NCBI GenBank assembly: GCA_934446475.1
Contig: CAKSEH010000012.1
Location: 1-53,548 of the forward strand
Direction: 5' to 3'
From: an uncultured Eubacteriales bacterium
Lineage (GTDB): Bacteria > Bacillota > Clostridia > Oscillospirales > Acutalibacteraceae
DNA length: 53,548 nucleotides
Part shown: piece by piece, positions 49,701 to 53,548 of the stretch
Numbering within the stretch: position 1 is the first letter of the stretch
Layout of the letters: every line of letters starts with the position of its first letter
The notes under the pieces: model-generated
Told to the model about the DNA's origin: nothing
What the model saw: only the letters and a program-made list of their open reading frames with translations
Databases searched by the model: none
Made by a program: the position numbers and the translations under genes

Positions 49701-51735
49701 TTTCGGGGCCTGTTACCGAGTTGTTATAAAGCACGGAATTTACGGTTGAACGCATAAGCATAACAACACTGTTTTCATCGGGCGCCACATCCCACGCCCT
49801 GTCTACGGTTACCGAATTAGCCGTGACATCTGTTATCTTGCGGTACTGTCCCTTTCCCTTGCCCTTTATAACTGCGGCATATTGGCCTTTTATCACTCTT
49901 CCGTGCAGACTGTATTCGCCCGTGGTCTCGCTTATTGCGTGGAAACAGTATTCCTTATTTCCGGTTCCATCAACCGTCTCATATCTCCACTGCTCTGTGG
50001 GAACAGAGCTTAAGGTCAATGTTTTTGTATCCTCCGAAACCGAAGAGAGAGTTCCGATGTAGAACTTCGAGAGGTCCTCAAAGAGTATCATTTCTCCCGA
50101 GTTTGCTCCCGCCTCACCGATACGGTCAAGATCGTTATTCATTATATATGTGTTTTCCTGACTTACGGTAGGAGTCTGAACGACAATTCCTCTGCCGAAA
50201 GTAAGATCGTATCTTTCAAGAGTACCGTCAGGGTCGGTATAAAGGTCTTTACCGTGAATTTTGTTATCGCTTATATCAAGATTTACGGATGATGTTATAA
50301 ACATACCGAGCGAGCCCGAATTACCGTCCATAACCCAATTGCCGACACTCGTTGTATCGTGAATATAAACGTTTTTACAGCCTCTTACATTTATTCCGCC
50401 CGACGCTTCGATATAGCAATTCGTAACTTCCGAATCGTTCATATAGTCAAGAACAAACGCCGGAACAGCCGACGGATCGCTGCTGTAATATTCATATTCG
50501 GGGTGTTCGTTTGTTGAGGATGAGCGCAGTCTCTTTACAATAAAGTTGCAGTTATCCGCTTTGAAACCGGAAATGTTTTCGGTCGTCCCGCTGTACTGTA
50601 AAGCATAACCCGAAACCTTTAAGAATGTTGAGGTTGCGGTTTTTATATCGAAATCGGTCACATTGTCGGTAAATGTAATGTTGCTTACCGCACTCGGCAT
50701 CTTTTCAAGGTCTATGGCATTACCGCCGGTGTTAAACGAACCGTCCGCTTTGGTTATTGAAGAAACGATAACCGTATTTTCCTTGCTTTCTCCGATAAAT
50801 CTGAGGCACTTTTTAACGGTTATGCCTTTCCTTATATCGTATGTTCCGTTTTTAAGGTATATCGTGTCGTAATCCGAAGCCGAATCGATCGCCGCTTTAA
50901 GAGCTTCTTCGGTTGCAGCCGATACGGTTATTGTTTTTCCGGTCCAGATATTTTGAGAGCCTGTTTTAACGGTGAGCTCAAGCCCTTCGGACCAACCGTA
51001 ATCTCCGCCGTGCCCGTTATGAACATAGACTTTATATTCGCCCGCCGCAAGGTTTTCGGGAACGGTTATTTTAATTCTGTAAGGAGTAACCTCGGTTACT
51101 GCCGCAGAGTAATATTTGCCCGAACCTACTATGTAAGCGTAAGACTTCCCGGTTCCGTTTTTGTTTGAAAGGAACTTACCGTAAACTCTCAGTTCGTTGC
51201 CGGCATACGTTTCGCTGCTGCCGAGCCAGGTGAGTTTCGGAGCGTTAACTCTCACGGGGTTGCTGAATTGCCCGTTTGCCCCTTTGACCCATACGAGATA
51301 CATACTGTAATCAAAGTCATAAGGAACAACTGCGTTTATAAAATCGTTCTTAACAGATGTAACTTCTGCCTGTGCAAGAGCGCCGTTACCGCCTTTAAGA
51401 CCGTAAATATAAACGCTGCCGCCCGAAAAACCCTCGCCGTAAAGCGATATACTGTCATAAGGGCTCGCCTGCTGCGTTGCAGAGCTTATAACCGGAGCCG
51501 AGCTTTGAGCATTGCCCGAAACGGCGGGAGTAAAGGTCTCCGAAAAATCCGTAGGGATTTTCACCTCCGGAGACGGTATTTCATAAATAAACTGCGGCTC
51601 GGTGCAAATTGTGGGAGCCGGCAGCTGTTCGCTTTCGGCAAAGACCGAAATGCCGCCGAGCGGCGCCGCAACCGAGACTGCTATCAAAAAGCTGAGCAGC
51701 ACAGCCGATAATTTAAAACCTTGTTTCTTTCTCAT
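46732..51735 (-). CDS. Giant secreted protein: IPT-like + beta-helix + 4 KYW modules + dockerin
   Basis: A 1667-residue exported protein. The start is ATG 51735 (AAGGAA upstream); an in-frame TTG at 51756 is less likely. Approximate order: signal peptide to residue 34; two IPT/TIG-like domains 80-260 (SLYGEGF, HNGHGGDYGW); right-handed beta-helix 270-905; CBM-like modules with cores NGSFDEGLKYW (about 928), NADFAEGFKYW (1130), NGDFAMGLKYW (1300) and NRDFSEGLRFW (1453); type I dockerin 1605-1660 (GDADENGIVDIRD, NLDKDSDISVTASD). The beta-helix part is homologous to the two lipoproteins, and the modules to the four smaller surface proteins. Its promoter shares the 21-bp direct repeat with one lipoprotein gene. 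Confidence 0.88.
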   Translation of the reverse strand: MRKKQGFKLSAVLLSFLIAVSVAAPLGGISVFAESEQLPAPTICTEPQFIYEIPSPEVKIPTDFSETFTPAVSGNAQSSAPVISSATQQASPYDSISLYGEGFSGGSVYIYGLKGGNGALAQAEVTSVKNDFINAVVPYDFDYSMYLVWVKGANGQFSNPVRVNAPKLTWLGSSETYAGNELRVYGKFLSNKNGTGKSYAYIVGSGKYYSAAVTEVTPYRIKITVPENLAAGEYKVYVHNGHGGDYGWSEGLELTVKTGSQNIWTGKTITVSAATEEALKAAIDSASDYDTIYLKNGTYDIRKGITVKKCLRFIGESKENTVIVSSITKADGSFNTGGNAIDLEKMPSAVSNITFTDNVTDFDIKTATSTFLKVSGYALQYSGTTENISGFKADNCNFIVKRLRSSSTNEHPEYEYYSSDPSAVPAFVLDYMNDSEVTNCYIEASGGINVRGCKNVYIHDTTSVGNWVMDGNSGSLGMFITSSVNLDISDNKIHGKDLYTDPDGTLERYDLTFGRGIVVQTPTVSQENTYIMNNDLDRIGEAGANSGEMILFEDLSKFYIGTLSSVSEDTKTLTLSSVPTEQWRYETVDGTGNKEYCFHAISETTGEYSLHGRVIKGQYAAVIKGKGKGQYRKITDVTANSVTVDRAWDVAPDENSVVMLMRSTVNSVLYNNSVTGPENFNNNYNATAGIQAYASMLGLTLDRNTFENMHIGFYLDPHYNQKTYTVNDKSFKSDNGYNVFIDTLIMNNSVTDVRYGAEIKPIIHREVLNGDLTAEEESAELILGLTLRRNKIRNCFNSTAVGESSQVGRYKLLEGLGGTAFVLGTTQREFKYQYNGIGTGKWMKDVVIENNTVRAAESSYFKVCYQQEGTVIRNNDLDRLGRRTETLEFEGQLDENHPISEPIYHCDYGTSANGMFSAADNVESFENLKNGSFDEGLKYWASRGLNETADKRATVETENSDNYIKITSKNGIKSVGFGASGISDGTRLALIYDSSNGTDLAVTLGGRGLYSEVSNGRLLKNASSRSGFVKCITDYATVAPAADYSAVDLNVYLGLKGFAKSAAVDNIELVKVNEEKGYFETLSGERYYLSDGGEYGGTEGSGLVPKDAGDIFEYSPEDGLKNADFAEGFKYWTDISGTRPASSNASVSSGKVTMRGPKESGIMSAPFKINKDSLSSINSENRVAFIIRYTSGTSYTVDLYKNGVKTGTASTGNNAAGKLKFIYFTGVTWDENAVYNIAVKKQNAVDAVIDSISLARCTSGRVVTEFESGAMYASNAEIGGSESGGMSTSSYTSDKLINGDFAMGLKYWIQTSAAVSGREVTLASGTLKSMSFRSDMGVYAVYRYKTASSGATVSFGGSAQSIPQSTQYTYGTVRKDTTSAASAIEFKGDITLSYVGIVTLSGGIYTDIKTGEQFNASDLSPYGGTAEDGFLSKNSSQSVISAVLSAETFLNRDFSEGLRFWTSNISNTGYASDFAALSNGVVTLKLSDKWDGIASCAFTLPNAAAGRKVVLRYEANCGDGLHLRLFVNNGVAAQSLANDTDGKWQTFKSGVYTIDDVTAQYFIDIQSSNPESVISLRNICLCYIDDGGSEACINLDGSPADTVYGDADENGIVDIRDYIRIIKYISGSSAVTLNKAAANLDKDSDISVTASDITYLKEYLVTGVKKF

Positions 51736-51832
51736 TTTAAGTTCCTTCCCTCGCAAAAACTATGAATATTCACCACATTTTTTGCGACTGACTACTGATT
51801 TATGAGTATACTAACGCAATTTTATTTACCTT

Positions 51833-51897
51833 ATCATAGCACACCGTTTTTAATTTTTACTTAATTATATTGACTTCCGCTTGTACTCCTTTGACTT
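51833..51897 (-). promoter_or_regulatory. Promoter with 21-bp-period direct repeat (giant beta-helix gene)
   Basis: TTGACTT on the plus strand at 51870-51876 and 51891-51897, 21 bp apart. The minus-strand -10 box TATGAT (51833-51838) is 30 bp from the nearer repeat, and the -35 position (AGTAAA) is poor. This is the same arrangement as at 38171-38235, with matching sequence TTGACTTCCG and TTG(T/C)AC between the boxes. The untranslated leader is about 90 nt. Confidence 0.65.
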
Positions 51898-52049
51898 AAT
51901 TTTTGATTTTTTCCATTATTTTACCCGATATTACGGTTGTAAAGAAGTGCAAATAGGCAAAATGTACTTAATTTTACTTAAATACAAATATCAACACTCC
52001 GGTAGCAAACGCTTAAGGCGGAATTTACGAAAAGCAATATTGAGTTCCT

Positions 52050-53335
52050 TGTGTAGATGGAGCCTTAAAAGCAATAAAGCCTTATTTTAACAGTAAAACT
52101 ACGTTGTATATATAGGCTCCCTTGTGTAAAGGGTAGCCGGCAGATTACGATATGAAGTGCAACAGAGAGAAAGAAATAGACAATATATCAACCAAGGTAT
52201 AAAAAGTGAAAACACAATGAAAGAATACCCCTCAGTCAGCCGTTCCGTCTGACAGCTTTTTCTCCGAAAACAGGAACCCTTTTGTCTGCTTCGCAGACAT
52301 TTCCCCTATCAGGGGAATAACCTCTATTTAGCAAAGCCAAAAGAAGGGAGCCTAAGGGGCAGTAAAGCCTTATTTTAATAGTAAAACTTCATTGAATTAA
52401 ATGCCTGCCCTGTGTAAGGTAGCCGAAGGCGGCCGAACGGTAGTGAATGACAGTCCGGGGGACTGTCAGAGCCGTGAGGTGACCGAACCGCAGCGAGACG
52501 GTGGGGCGGCTTGCCGCCTCGGAGGGGTTGTTTTAAAAAATTTAAAGCAGAAGCTCAAACTTTTAAGAATAAACATCAAATTTTAATATTAAAAGTAGTT
52601 TGTTTTTCATTTTATCTTTGAATTTTAAATAACAAAATAAGAAATTCAAAAATTCAAAATAAGTAACTTAAAATATAAAAAAATATAAATTCACAAGGAA
52701 CGAATACCCCTCAGTCAGCCATACGGCTGACAGCTCCCCTCTGTTTTGTCTTACGACAAAAAGAAGGGAGCCTTTGGTGGAAGCCGTCTTGTCGGGGGCT
52801 TCGCAGACATTTCCCCTAATAGGGGAATAACCTCTGTTTCGCCATACTCCGAAAAAAAGGGAGCCGAATGTGAAAGCAATTTTATTTACAGCTTCGCAGA
52901 CATTTCCTTAAGCACGGAGAATAAACTCTGTAAAAAGAAGGGAGACTAAAAGACAATAAAGCCCTCCTTGTGTAAAGGAGGGTGGCACGGCGCAGCCGTG
53001 ACGGAAGGATTGTTAAAAAACTCAAATTAAAACAGCAGTTTAAATATCAAAGATTAAACATTAAAATTTATAGCAAAAGGTGTTTTTCATTCGTGAATTT
53101 TAAATAAGTAATTGAAAAATATCAAAATATGAAACCAAAAAAACAAAAGAGAAAAATACTAAATCACAAGGAAAAATACCCCTCAGTCAGCCATACGGCT
53201 GACAGCTCCCCTCTGTTTTGTCTTACGACAAAAAGAAGGGAGCCTTTGGTGGAAGCAATTTTGCCGGTTGTTTGCAGACATTTCCCTGAGCACGGGGGAT
53301 AACCACTGTTTCGTCTTGCGACAAAAAGAAGGGAG
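52050..53335 (-). repeat. Interspersed repeat cluster: partial A, B, A, B, B, D, B
   Basis: The window's end beyond 51,900 has no gene. In minus orientation are a partial A end (about 52112-52140), B (52222-52352), A (52402-52535), B (52706-52770), a degenerate B (52790-52945), D (52961-53013; CCTCCTTGTGTAAAGGAGG and CACGGCGCAGCCGTG hairpins) and B (53177-53335). AT-rich spacers resemble those in the other clusters. 51898-52050 shows no clear feature. Confidence 0.82.
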
Positions 53336-53384
53336 CCGAAAAGGCAATAAAGCTTTATTATAAAAACAAAGCTTTGTTTTCTAT

Positions 53385-53548
53385 ATTGACAAAATTATAA
53401 ATTTAATCAATCTATATATCCGTGAAATTAAGCTTGCATACAAAACAAAGGCTACATTTCCCGTATCAAAAAAAAGACTGCAAATGTAGTCAAGCTGAAT
53501 ATCCGGGAAATAAGCTTAAATATAAAGCAAAGACAAAATTCCCCGTAT
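53385..53548 (-). repeat. C-type tandem repeat, inverted, cut by window end
   Basis: Two units of about 82 bp end with CCCGTAT at 53466 and CCCCGTAT at 53548. The orientation is that of a right-hand end of the composite elements at 6361-7699 and 33056-34563. Confidence 0.75.

Overview
The window looks like a chromosomal segment of a gut-type Clostridia, most probably an Oscillospirales/Ruminococcaceae relative. The basis is Firmicutes-type housekeeping genes (YhaM, RqcH, TrmK, PgeF, a YerC/TrpR-like protein, a Gx transporter with a NusG domain II partner), moderate GC, sigma-A promoters with 17-bp spacers, secreted proteins ending in type I dockerins, and a very high load of interspersed hairpin-rich repeats. 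Species cannot be assigned from the window.

Bases 1-19,140 are mostly ordinary. A lone 5S rRNA gene has its own consensus promoter and terminator and no 16S or 23S beside it. Next come thrS-yerC-methyltransferase, asnB, the NusG-II/Gx pair, pgeF with a CpsB-type phosphatase, and a long minus-strand operon purA-yhaM-DUF1858-trmK-rqcH-sugar isomerase-Wzz/BY-kinase. A divergent plus-strand operon carries PTS IIC-nth-tcdA. One repeat block (6361-7699) sits between the NusG-II gene and pgeF and is bounded by similar inverted ends.

Bases 20,356-23,771 hold a small system: an AraC-type regulator divergent from a creatinase-like M24 protein that has lost metal ligands, an ASRT-fold protein (Anabaena sensory rhodopsin transducer family, with no rhodopsin in the window), and a creatininase-family amidohydrolase.

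Bases 23,789-51,897 are an accessory carbohydrate/cell-surface region. Three right-handed beta-helix proteins with N-terminal IPT/TIG-like domains and five proteins carrying 12 copies of a CBM-like module (core N-G/A-D-F-x-x-G-F/L-K-Y-W) are encoded here. Two beta-helix lipoproteins are each followed by a membrane-anchored single-module protein. A third, giant protein fuses the beta-helix to four modules and a dockerin. Two further proteins carry four modules plus a dockerin, and two modules plus a possible sorting signal. Among them lie intracellular sugar genes: GH31, two sugar-phosphate isomerase-like TIM barrels, a DUF4432 mutarotase-like protein, a cupin, and a Gfo/Idh/MocA oxidoreductase. 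Two of the beta-helix genes share a distinctive promoter with a 21-bp-period direct repeat at an identical distance from the -10 box, which points to a common activator.

All nine stretches without genes longer than 300 bp are built from the same repeat families, called here A (~135 bp), B (~70-130 bp), C (~80-bp tandem units), D (short A-like) and E (~95 bp). They code for nothing, but their stem-loops vary in a compensatory way. No transposase, integrase, phage gene, CRISPR array or tRNA was recognised.
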